Positions 1-5,774 of a stretch of 6,252 nt of DNA are shown piece after piece. Where the stretch lies: NCBI GenBank assembly GCA_947627685.1, contig CANQWZ010000074.1, positions 1 through 6,252 of the forward strand, given 5' to 3'. This stretch comes from an uncultured Bacilli bacterium (GTDB lineage: Bacteria > Bacillota_I > Bacilli_A > ML615J-28 > CAG-313). Below the pieces are notes generated by a model. That model had not been told where the DNA came from. It made no database searches and saw only the letters and a program-made list of their open reading frames with translations. Position 1 is the first letter of the stretch. Each line of letters begins with the position of its first letter. The position numbers and the translations under genes are program-made.

Positions 1-126
1 AGTGGGATTTATAAAAAAGTTTTATTAGTGGCAACGGGTGCTTTAATGAATCCGATAATGGTTGCCCAAAATGAATCGATCCCCGCTATTGCTCATGCCA
101 TTTGTTTAGAGAGGAGTAGTTTATGA
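1..126 (+). CDS. spoVAD: Stage V sporulation protein AD, C-terminal end (partial)
   Basis: Only the last 41 codons are present, because the window starts inside the gene in frame 1; it ends at TGA 124-126. The visible peptide has the pattern VATGALMNP...ESIPAIAHAI, which matches the conserved C-terminus of SpoVAD, a thiolase-fold protein that binds dipicolinic acid and works with the SpoVA membrane channel to load it into the forespore and release it at germination. The gene order (followed directly by SpoVAE and SpoVAF) supports this. The stop codon overlaps the start of the next gene (ATGA, 123-126), implying translational coupling within one operon. The tail continues about eight residues past the HAI motif (CLERSSL), and I see nothing abnormal in it. 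The catalytic or ligand-binding part lies outside the window, so it cannot be judged here. Confidence 0.86.
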   Translation, partial: SGIYKKVLLVATGALMNPIMVAQNESIPAIAHAICLERSSL

Positions 127-473
127 TTTTTTTATATGCATTTTTAATTGGTGGCTTAATTTGTTTAATTGCTCAGTTATGCCTTGACTTATTTAAATTA
201 ATGCCGGCTCATATCGTTGTTATCTTTGTGGTTTTAGGTTCTTTTTTGGAGGCTTTTCATTTATATGATAAATTAGTAGCCGTAGCCGGTGCTGGAGCTT
301 TGTTACCCATTGCAAGTTTTGGACATTCACTTACGCATGCGGCAGTAGATGCAGCTCTTAAAAGTGATTACTTAGGTCTTTTCAGTGGATTATTTGATCT
401 TACTTCAAGTGGGATTGCGGCAGCTATTTTCTTTTCTTTTATCATTGCGTTAGTATGTAAACCAAGAGGATAA
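123..473 (+). CDS. spoVAE: Stage V sporulation protein AE (SpoVAEB type), membrane protein
   Basis: This 116-residue, very hydrophobic protein has the usual length of SpoVAEB. It begins with a membrane segment (about residues 2-22) followed by the family signature KLMPAHIVV near 25-33, a second segment (about 29-46), the GAGALLPIASFGHSL loop at 56-70, and a last segment (about 95-112) ending in KPRG. SpoVAE/SpoVAC-type proteins sit in the spore inner membrane and, with SpoVAD, form the channel that moves calcium-dipicolinate in during sporulation and out during germination. The start is well supported: GAGAGGAG at 109-116 lies six bases upstream and the ATG overlaps the spoVAD stop. spoVAF follows after one base. 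No promoter is visible here; expression should come from an upstream forespore-type promoter outside the window. The assignment rests on sequence resemblance plus gene order. Confidence 0.93.
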   Translation: MIFLYAFLIGGLICLIAQLCLDLFKLMPAHIVVIFVVLGSFLEAFHLYDKLVAVAGAGALLPIASFGHSLTHAAVDAALKSDYLGLFSGLFDLTSSGIAAAIFFSFIIALVCKPRG

Positions 474-474
474 A

Positions 475-1851
475 ATGAATGAATATGTTAATAAATTAAA
501 ACAAGATTTATCATATCAAGAATCTTTTGATGTTACTTTTCGTGAAGTTGAAACCGCATATCATCATTATTGGGTAATTTTCCTTAACTTTTTAATTAAA
601 AGTGATGGCATTATTGATATTATATATAGTCTTGATCAATTTGCTTCTTTTGAACAAAGTGGAGCGCTTGCAAAAATTATTTTAAATGAAAGTTCAACGC
701 TTGAAAAAGATTATAATGTCATTTATGATGCGATTTTAAATGGTAATCTTGCAATTTTTGTAGATGATGAGAGGCAAGCAATCATAAGTGAGGTTAAAAA
801 CTACCCTACAAGAGGTATCGAAGAACCTGATAGTGAAAAAGTAGTAAGAGGCAGTCGCGATGGCTTTACCGAAAATATTGCTACTAATATTGGTCTTGTT
901 AGAAGAAGAATTAAAACCGGTGATTTAAAAATTATTAAATATACCATAGGTCATCTTAGTAAAACAAATGTGGCTTTACTTTATATTGATGGTTATGTTA
1001 AGCCTAAGTATTTGGAAAAAATAAAAAAAAGTTTAGCCTCTATTGATGTAGATGAACTAACCATGAGTGATAAAGCACTTGAAGAACTAGTGATAAATAA
1101 TAGTTATACTCCATATCCCTTAGTAAAATATACGGAAAGGCCAGATACTTTTGCGGCACATCTATATCAAGGGATGTTTGGCATCATAGTTGATACCTCG
1201 CCAAGTGCTATGATTGGTCCCATATCCCTTTTTGATCATATGCAACATGCTGAAGAATTTAGGCAAACATTAATATCAGGTTCATATTTAAGATTTATTC
1301 GCTTCATTGGCATTATTTTATCTTTTTTAGTTGTACCCATTTGGTTTACGCTTTTACAGTACGAAAAGTTTCATTTTAGTTTCTTTGGTAAACTTTTTGA
1401 GGTAGATAATAATCATTTTGCCATATTTATACAACTTTTGTTAATGGAACTAGGAGTTGAATTCATTAGAATGGCATCAATTCATACCCCTAATGCCCTT
1501 TCAACATCGATGGGTATAATTGCGGGCGTAATTGTTGGTGAAATGGCTATTAATATGAATATTTTATCAGAACAAATTGTTCTCCTTGGAGCCGTTAGTG
1601 CGATTGGTTCTTATATTACGCCAAGTTATGAATTGAGTTTAGCAAATAAAATTGCCAAATTATTATTAATTATAGTTGTTTTTATTTTTGGTATTTATGG
1701 TCTTGTTTTTGGTCTTTTGGCTCTAACGATCTATTTAGCAAGCCTAAAAAGTTTTGGTAGACCTTATTTATACCCTTTATTTCCTTTTAATTTTAAAGCT
1801 TTATTACAACAACTCTTTAGAAAACCTTATAATAAGCATAAGCATAAATAG
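475..1851 (+). CDS. spoVAF: Stage V sporulation protein AF (GerA-family spore membrane protein)
   Basis: This 458-residue protein of the GerAA/SpoVAF family has a soluble N-terminal region (about 1-265) and a C-terminal membrane region. Family motifs visible in order are SRDGFTENIATN (127-138), VALLYIDGYV (166-175), YPLVKYTERPDTFAAHL (214-230), IIVDTSPSAMIGP (237-249) and HAEEFRQT (258-265). Hydrophobic segments follow at about 273-293, 314-333, 345-358, 363-382 and 394-422, and a conserved C-terminal FGRPYLYPLFPFN lies near 427-439. The TERPD and HAEE(Y/F)RQT combination points to SpoVAF rather than a nutrient-receptor GerAA. In Bacillus, SpoVAF acts with FigP in the spore inner membrane as an ion-release complex that amplifies germination. 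GAGGA at 466-470 serves as ribosome binding site, and the gene is one base from spoVAE. It is somewhat shorter than the roughly 490 residues of B. subtilis SpoVAF, and spoVAEA is missing upstream. Confidence 0.92.
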   Translation: MNEYVNKLKQDLSYQESFDVTFREVETAYHHYWVIFLNFLIKSDGIIDIIYSLDQFASFEQSGALAKIILNESSTLEKDYNVIYDAILNGNLAIFVDDERQAIISEVKNYPTRGIEEPDSEKVVRGSRDGFTENIATNIGLVRRRIKTGDLKIIKYTIGHLSKTNVALLYIDGYVKPKYLEKIKKSLASIDVDELTMSDKALEELVINNSYTPYPLVKYTERPDTFAAHLYQGMFGIIVDTSPSAMIGPISLFDHMQHAEEFRQTLISGSYLRFIRFIGIILSFLVVPIWFTLLQYEKFHFSFFGKLFEVDNNHFAIFIQLLLMELGVEFIRMASIHTPNALSTSMGIIAGVIVGEMAINMNILSEQIVLLGAVSAIGSYITPSYELSLANKIAKLLLIIVVFIFGIYGLVFGLLALTIYLASLKSFGRPYLYPLFPFNFKALLQQLFRKPYNKHKHK

Positions 1852-1870
1852 ACCTTAAAATACGAAATCC

Positions 1871-1899
1871 TTGCAAATTTCTTTGTTATTTAGTATAAT
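1871..1899 (+). promoter_or_regulatory. Vegetative (sigma-A type) promoter of the ribonuclease J gene
   Basis: TTGCAA at 1871-1876 and a perfect TATAAT at 1894-1899 are separated by exactly 17 bases, a near-consensus housekeeping promoter. Transcription would start around 1905-1907, giving a leader of only about 15 bases that is almost entirely the ribosome binding site (AGGAGG, 1911-1916). No hairpin is visible between the end of spoVAF and this promoter, so spoVA transcripts could also read into the ribonuclease gene during sporulation. Confidence 0.8.
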
Positions 1900-1921
1900 G
1901 AATTAAATTTAGGAGGAAAAT

Positions 1922-3595
1922 ATGGCAAATATTAAATTTTTTGCTTTAGGTGGCCTTGGTGAAAATGGTAAAAATATGTACGTTGTCGAAGTAGATGAAC
2001 ATATTTTTATTTTAGATGCTGGTCTAAAGTATCCGGATATTGATATGTATGGGGTTGATGCGGTAATCGCTGATGTGTCATATTTAGTTGAAAATAAAGA
2101 TCGCATTGAAGGTGTTTTTATTTCACATGGCCATGAGGATCATATTAATGCTTTACCTTATCTTTTGAAGCAGATTCCAACTAGAATTTATGGTACTCAT
2201 TTTACTATTTGTTTAATTGAAAATTTACTTTTGAAAAATAAAATGAATATTAAAAACTTTAAACTTTTTCGCATTAATGAAAATAAAGTTTTAAAATTTG
2301 GTGATGTTAGCGTTTCTTTTTTTAATACCTCTCATAGTATTCCTGAATCAGTAGCTATTTGTATTAATACTATTGATGGTTCGATAGTTTATTGTACGGA
2401 TTTTAATTTTAGTCTTACTAATTATAATAAATATCAAACCTCTTTTACCAAGATTGCGGATTTAAGTAAACATCATGTTTTAGCCCTTTTAACCGAAAGT
2501 ATTGGTGCAGGTACGATTGATCGTATTAAAAACGATTCACTTCTTGAACATGCTTATAAAAATGTTTTAGTTAATGCTAAAGGACGTATTATTATTTCAA
2601 CCTATGCATCAGATTTAAGTAGAATTCAAAAAGTAATTAATTTATCGATTGATAAAGGTAAGAAAATTGCTATACTTGGTAGTATGGCTAAAAAAATTAT
2701 TGATATTGCTATTGATGCTAATTACTTAAGTATTGGAAATGATGCTTTAGTTGTTTTAGATGAAATAAAAGAAGATGGTACACAAAATTTAGATAATAAT
2801 TTAGTTGTTATTGTAACTGGCGTACGGAATGAGCCTTTTAATCAACTTCTTAAAATGGCAAATGGCGATCATCGCTTTCTTAGACTTGTTGAAAGTGATA
2901 CGGTAGTAGTCATGACACCGCCAATTCCTGGTAATGAAAAAAATGCTATTAATGCTTTAAATTTGCTATACCGTTTTGATATCAATTTAACCATTTTTGA
3001 TAAGAAAATTTTGCGAAGTTCACACGCCGATAAAGATGATTTAAAATTAATGTATGCGATGTTAAAACCGGATTACATTATTCCTATTAAAGGTGAATAT
3101 CGTCATATGTACGAACAATATTTAGTGGCTAAAGATTATGGCTATAATGATGATAACATTTTACTACTTGATAATGGTCAAATTGTTGAATTTGTTGATG
3201 GCGCTTTAGTAGAAGGTGGTAAAATTAACACCGGTGATATTTTTGTTGATGGCTCTTTACTTGGTAGTGTTAATGAAAATGTTATTAAAAAACGTGAAAT
3301 GTTAGCTGAAGAAGGTGTAATACTTGTTTGTGTTAACATTGATACAAGACTTCGTAGAGTAGAATCTATACCTGATATTATAACTAAAGGCCTTGCTTAT
3401 GATATTGCTTTTGAAGAATTAAATCTTAAAGTTAAGGAATTAATTATGCGCCTTGTTAATAATAATTTAGTTAAAAAAAGTTTCGCAAGTGAAAAAGTTA
3501 GTCAAACTTTAGAAGAAGAAGTAACTAAAATTGTTATGCGTCTAACTAAACATCGTCCTGTGGTAATTTGTACCATAATTGATGTAACAAAATAG
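1922..3595 (+). CDS. Ribonuclease J (beta-CASP metallo-beta-lactamase), possibly J2-like
   Basis: At 557 residues it matches the usual 555-560 of RNase J, an endo/5'-3' exoribonuclease of RNA turnover and processing in the cytoplasm. The metallo-beta-lactamase half shows LGGLGENGKNMY (9-20), the metal motif HGHEDH (69-74), a further His in SHSIPES (138) and Asp160 in CTDFNF. The beta-CASP region includes IISTYASDLSRIQ (224-236), MANGDHR (312-318), PIPGNEK (334-340) and SSHAD (366-370), followed by a C-terminal domain ending in HRPVVICTIIDV. The start is set by AGGAGG at 1911-1916, five bases before ATG. Several normally invariant spots are altered: the usual TGDFKF is CTDFNF, the SGHAS/SGHGS loop is SSHAD, TGSQGEP is TGVRNEP, and the metal-ligand His of PVHGEYR is Lys390 (IKGEYR). 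B. subtilis RNase J2, as I recall its sequence, also lacks that His. The family is certain; J1 versus J2 and the level of activity are not. Confidence 0.94.
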   Translation: MANIKFFALGGLGENGKNMYVVEVDEHIFILDAGLKYPDIDMYGVDAVIADVSYLVENKDRIEGVFISHGHEDHINALPYLLKQIPTRIYGTHFTICLIENLLLKNKMNIKNFKLFRINENKVLKFGDVSVSFFNTSHSIPESVAICINTIDGSIVYCTDFNFSLTNYNKYQTSFTKIADLSKHHVLALLTESIGAGTIDRIKNDSLLEHAYKNVLVNAKGRIIISTYASDLSRIQKVINLSIDKGKKIAILGSMAKKIIDIAIDANYLSIGNDALVVLDEIKEDGTQNLDNNLVVIVTGVRNEPFNQLLKMANGDHRFLRLVESDTVVVMTPPIPGNEKNAINALNLLYRFDINLTIFDKKILRSSHADKDDLKLMYAMLKPDYIIPIKGEYRHMYEQYLVAKDYGYNDDNILLLDNGQIVEFVDGALVEGGKINTGDIFVDGSLLGSVNENVIKKREMLAEEGVILVCVNIDTRLRRVESIPDIITKGLAYDIAFEELNLKVKELIMRLVNNNLVKKSFASEKVSQTLEEEVTKIVMRLTKHRPVVICTIIDVTK

Positions 3596-3603
3596 TTCTA
3601 AAA

Positions 3604-3650
3604 AAATAAACCACTTCATATGGTAAATGAGGTGGTTTATTTGTATATGC
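3604..3650 (+). terminator. Rho-independent terminator after ribonuclease J
   Basis: A 16-bp stem pairs 3604-3619 with 3627-3642, with a single G-T wobble and a 7-base loop (ATGGTAA). The stable core is CCACTTCAT with ATGAGGTGG, and the outer part is A-rich on the left and T-rich on the right (TTTATTTGTAT), as expected for intrinsic termination. It begins eight bases after the ribonuclease J stop. The T tract is interrupted, so termination may be incomplete. Confidence 0.85.
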
Positions 3651-3682
3651 TAAAAAATAATTTTTCTCTAAATATTATTTAA

Positions 3683-3817
3683 CATACAACGACTGACTTA
3701 ACTTTTTTTGCCATTTGCTACGAGTATCAAAAGAAGTTCCCGTTTAAATGGTTATACTTTATTGAAAAAGTTATTGCCAGTAGACAAATTTGTTACTTTA
3801 AAGATAGCACTGGTATT
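3683..3817 (+). other. Open frame upstream of the 3818 start, without a usable start codon
   Basis: This stretch continues the frame of the unrecognised ORF upstream for 45 codons, from just after an in-frame TAA at 3680-3682. It reads as plausible protein (for example FFAICYEYQKKFPFKWLYF and KVIASRQICYFKDSTG), with aromatic and lysine-rich composition like the downstream part. It contains no ATG, GTG or TTG before 3818. A short in-frame segment starting at ATG 3647 (11 codons, MLKNNFSLNII) ends at the TAA. This looks like the original N-terminal coding sequence cut off from its start by a stop mutation or small deletion. Alternatively, translation starts at a non-standard codon such as ATT 3713. 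I see no convincing promoter in 3643-3817. Confidence 0.5.
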
Positions 3818-4294
3818 TTGCAAATAGGTTTAATAAACTATAAAAAATTAGAATATGTTTTTGAAATTTTACATCTTTTTTTACAAAATGGCATTATTAA
3901 TAAAGTAATTCATAAAAAAGAGTTTATGATTATTCATTTTAGCCAAGCATTTCATCTTGATTTTTTAATTTGTCCTCTTTTTTTTAATACGCTTAATCTT
4001 TACTATCATTTTAAAAAACCTGAATATAAACTATTTGAGGTCTATTATGGTGCTATTTTAACATATCATGATCAAAAACGTTTAATTCCGCTTGTAGTTA
4101 GTTATCAAAATAAATTATATGTATTTGATAGTAGTAATGATTTAACATATGATTTAGGATCAGATGTGGTAATAGTTCACTTATTTAATTTAGCTACTTG
4201 TCAGAACAATTTTAATAGTGATGTTAAGATGTTTCGCTTATTTTGGAGTGATAGCAAATATTTAGAACAAATAAAAAAAATAATAGTGACATGA
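3818..4294 (+). CDS. Unrecognised protein, start uncertain, possibly a decaying gene
   Basis: I do not recognise this 158-codon frame. It begins at a TTG with no Shine-Dalgarno upstream, and the frame stays open a further 45 codons before that (to 3683), so the listed start is only the first conventional one. The protein is rich in Phe, Tyr, Leu, Ile and Lys, with strand-like stretches (for example LIPLVVSYQNKLYVFDSS near 89-106) and a hydrophobic patch around 48-63 that is not a clear membrane helix. No signal peptide, metal motif or nucleotide-binding motif is visible. It sits alone between the RNase J terminator and a convergent gene, and its TGA stop lies inside the shared terminator hairpin. 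The long open frame and composition like its neighbours suggest a real coding sequence. The missing start and in-frame TAA at 3680 suggest it may be a recent pseudogene. Confidence 0.5.
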   Translation: MQIGLINYKKLEYVFEILHLFLQNGIINKVIHKKEFMIIHFSQAFHLDFLICPLFFNTLNLYYHFKKPEYKLFEVYYGAILTYHDQKRLIPLVVSYQNKLYVFDSSNDLTYDLGSDVVIVHLFNLATCQNNFNSDVKMFRLFWSDSKYLEQIKKIIVT

Positions 4295-4333
4295 AAATTT
4301 TGCATGCAAAATGTTTCATATCACTTATTTTTT
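4286..4333. terminator. Bidirectional terminator between convergent genes
   Basis: A long hairpin pairs 4286-4303 with 4306-4324, with one C/A mismatch, one bulged base and a very small centre (GCATGC). It is followed on the + strand by TTATTTTTTT. On the - strand it is followed by a T-rich run (the complement of AAAAAAAATAAT, 4273-4284), so it can end transcripts from both sides. It overlaps the TGA stop (4292-4294) of the left gene and ends a few bases before the bactofilin stop (4333-4335). Confidence 0.8.
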
Positions 4334-5013
4334 TATAATTTTACCACTTCGTTAATTTGGCACCCTTCCTCAATTTCAAGTTCGCCACTATATTCTAAAT
4401 AATCAACTACACAATATTTTGATAGTTTTACATTTTCAGCGCATAATCTTTTACAATTTAAAATTTCGGCTTCAATTGATGTACATTCGATTTCATTAAC
4501 ATTAATATTGCGTTTAGTAATATTAATAAAGGGCTTTCTGAAGGTAACGTTTGTAGCATGTATTTCATTAATTTCAACGTTATTACTTTTAATTTGCACA
4601 TTTTCAGCACATAATTCACCTTTAATGGTAATGGTACCTGATGCGATAAAATTCTCACAAGTTGTATTTGTGTAGGTAGAGTAATTACCTGATATTTTGA
4701 TGGTATTTGCTGAAACGTTACTAAGGGTATTAATATTACCGGTAACGTTAATAACGGGAGCATTTATATCGCCTTTTGCTATTAGTTTTCCTGTAAGACT
4801 AATAGCATTAGCTTTAATGTATTCTTCAACCTCAACTTCACCCGTATAGTTTAGAGTGCCACTTTCAAGGCTACCGTTTATATTACAAGTACCTGTACCC
4901 ATGAGTTCTTTGCATTTGGTGCTTGCAAAAATTTTACCAATACCAGTGATTGATATTTTATCAAATTCACCACCATTTGATTGACCAAAACCGACAATTT
5001 TTAAGTTTTCCAT
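4333..5013 (-). CDS. Bactofilin-like polymer-forming protein (YhbE/YhbF type)
   Basis: This 226-residue protein has the opening NLKIVGFGQSNGGEFDKISITGIGK typical of B. subtilis YhbE/YhbF (BacE/BacF), bactofilins that assemble without nucleotides and are linked there to motility. After this N-terminal part the protein is a run of short beta-strand repeats with alternating hydrophobic residues and Gly/Asn turns (such as NINGSLESGTLNYTGEVEVEE, LTGKLIAKGDINAP, ISGNYSTY, IKGELCAENVQIKS), consistent with a stacked beta-helix. CAEN occurs twice (135-138, 191-194). It has nine cysteines, many in the C-terminal third. The start is firm: AGGAGG on the minus strand (5025-5020) lies six bases before ATG and overlaps the stop of the upstream YhbD gene, so the two are translationally coupled. 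B. subtilis has two such genes after yhbD; only one is present here. No signal peptide or membrane segment is visible, so it is cytoplasmic or membrane-peripheral. Confidence 0.87.
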   Translation of the reverse strand: MENLKIVGFGQSNGGEFDKISITGIGKIFASTKCKELMGTGTCNINGSLESGTLNYTGEVEVEEYIKANAISLTGKLIAKGDINAPVINVTGNINTLSNVSANTIKISGNYSTYTNTTCENFIASGTITIKGELCAENVQIKSNNVEINEIHATNVTFRKPFINITKRNINVNEIECTSIEAEILNCKRLCAENVKLSKYCVVDYLEYSGELEIEEGCQINEVVKL

Positions 5014-5023
5014 ATTTTTCCTC

Positions 5024-5632
5024 CTAATTTTGATATAATGATTTTTTAATAATTACGACTAATTCTTTTTCTAATTCTTCCAAATCATAGACTTTAATGT
5101 CAAAATCAATATCTGAAACAATTAAGCTATCATTGAAGAAGATGATAAAACCTTCGTGTCGTTTAGAAAGTAAAGCCATTTTAGCTTTTTCAAAATGATA
5201 ATTTTTAAAGTTGCTAAGCCTAAAATCAAAATTAATATTATAAAAGGTTTTATCAACATCTTGCCTTGCTTTTGATAAAGCGTATAAAAGGACAACTTCA
5301 TTTAAATTTAAATCGCTTTTTTTATCAACTAATTTTTTAACAATACGATCATCTAAAACATCTAATTTCTTTAATTTATCTAGTGAAAAGGAAATTTCAC
5401 TAGGTGAAGGATTTAAAAAATTTTTAATTTCATCCATCGAAAATTCATCTTTTAAATTAAGAATTTTATTAATACGTGGAATTATTAAATCTTCATCAAA
5501 GAAAGTTTCTTGACCAGATGGTACACTTGATTTAACAAACCATTCTTCGGGTATTAAACCTTCCCTTTTCCAACGATAGAGCTGGCCATATGAAATTTTA
5601 GTTTTTAATAATAAATCTTTTTTTGAAATCAT
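5024..5632 (-). CDS. yhbD: YhbD-family (DUF4004) MerR-like helix-turn-helix protein
   Basis: This 202-residue protein has an N-terminus (MISKKDLL..TKISYGQLYRWKREGLIPEEWF, residues 1-32) that is the characteristic YhbD/DUF4004 opening. It resembles a MerR-type winged helix-turn-helix, with the recognition segment around SYGQLYRWKREGLIP and a wing-like GQETFF at 40-45. The middle (about 55-125) is helical and charged, and the C-terminal part (about 135-200) alternates strands and helices with no recognised ligand pocket. YhbD of Bacillus lies upstream of bactofilin genes, as here. The product is probably a DNA-binding regulator of the operon, but this is inference. The minus-strand AAAGGTG (5645-5639) is six bases before ATG 5632 and fixes the start. 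The stop TAG overlaps the Shine-Dalgarno of the bactofilin gene. A strong promoter with palindromic operators lies directly upstream. Confidence 0.88.
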   Translation of the reverse strand: MISKKDLLLKTKISYGQLYRWKREGLIPEEWFVKSSVPSGQETFFDEDLIIPRINKILNLKDEFSMDEIKNFLNPSPSEISFSLDKLKKLDVLDDRIVKKLVDKKSDLNLNEVVLLYALSKARQDVDKTFYNINFDFRLSNFKNYHFEKAKMALLSKRHEGFIIFFNDSLIVSDIDFDIKVYDLEELEKELVVIIKKSLYQN

Positions 5633-5644
5633 TTCCTACACCTT

Positions 5645-5661
5645 TGTAACAATGTTTTACA
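5645..5661. promoter_or_regulatory. Palindromic operator over the yhbD transcription start
   Basis: TGTAA-CAATGTT-TTACA is a 17-bp inverted repeat whose outer five bases match perfectly. It lies between the -10 and the ribosome binding site of yhbD, overlapping the expected transcription start. It contains TAACAATGTT (5647-5656), repeated exactly at 5676-5685 in the second operator. It also fits TGTNAN7TNACA, the consensus bound by the MerR-superfamily regulators GlnR/TnrA, but which protein binds is not known. Confidence 0.7.
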
Positions 5662-5666
5662 CTAAT

Positions 5667-5695
5667 ATTTTAACATAACAATGTTACATTGTCAA
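5667..5695 (-). promoter_or_regulatory. Sigma-A type promoter of the yhbD-bactofilin operon
   Basis: Read on the minus strand, a perfect TTGACA (5695-5690) is followed after 17 bases by TAAAAT (5672-5667), a near-consensus housekeeping promoter. Transcription should start around 5660-5658, inside the proximal palindrome, giving a leader of about 27 bases before ATG. A promoter this strong framed by two palindromes suggests control by repression. Confidence 0.8.
5671..5692. promoter_or_regulatory. Overlapping palindromes in the spacer and -35 of the yhbD promoter
   Basis: Two perfect inverted repeats interlock here: TAACAT-AACA-ATGTTA (5671-5686) and ACAATGT-T-ACATTGT (5678-5692). Their shared core TAACAATGTTA (5676-5686) is itself an odd palindrome, and its first ten bases are repeated exactly at 5647-5656. 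The block fills the promoter spacer and overlaps the -35, so a bound protein would block RNA polymerase or, in MerR fashion, distort the spacer. Confidence 0.7.
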
Positions 5696-5722
5696 CAAAA
5701 ATGATATCCTTTATTTAATTAC

Positions 5723-5751
5723 TTTATCTTTTTTTTGAAATTTGTTATAAT
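5723..5751 (+). promoter_or_regulatory. Extended -10 promoter of phoH
   Basis: A perfect TATAAT (5746-5751) is preceded by TG one base upstream (TGTTATAAT, 5743-5751), an extended -10 element. The -35 at the 17-base spacing is weak (TTTATC, 5723-5728), which is tolerable with an extended -10. The start would fall near 5758, giving a short leader before phoH. The promoter is divergent from the yhbD promoter, and its -35 lies about 30 bases from the nearest operator. Confidence 0.7.
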
Positions 5752-5774
5752 ATTAATGAAAGAAGAGTGATAAA

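Noticed and set aside
1909..2106. Minus-strand open frame of 65 codons opposite the start of ribonuclease J
   Set aside because: It lies fully over the conserved N-terminus of ribonuclease J and its ribosome binding site, has low-complexity Ser/Thr/Pro content and no recognisable homology; it is a shadow frame.
3647..3682. Eleven-codon ORF MLKNNFSLNII as a leader peptide or small protein
   Set aside because: It has no ribosome binding site, starts right at the end of a terminator hairpin, and has no regulatory hairpin pair after it. It is better explained as the severed start of the following frame or as chance.
3643..3817. Small RNA gene or riboswitch in the gap after the ribonuclease J terminator
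   Set aside because: I see no promoter, no stable conserved fold and no second terminator here, and the stretch from 3683 reads as coding in the frame of the following ORF.
4286..4324. Long inverted repeat as a mobile-element terminus or binding site
   Set aside because: It lies between convergent stop codons and has T-rich runs on both strands, which a bidirectional terminator explains fully. No transposase or target duplication is visible.
4458..4763. Minus-strand open frame of 101 codons inside the bactofilin gene
   Set aside because: It is an alternative frame of the bactofilin repeats. Its Leu/Pro-rich translation has no family features and it has no Shine-Dalgarno site.
5034..5039. 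TATAAT on the + strand at the end of the yhbD gene
   Set aside because: No suitable -35 lies 16-18 bases upstream and no + strand gene follows; TATAAT is expected by chance in DNA this AT-rich.
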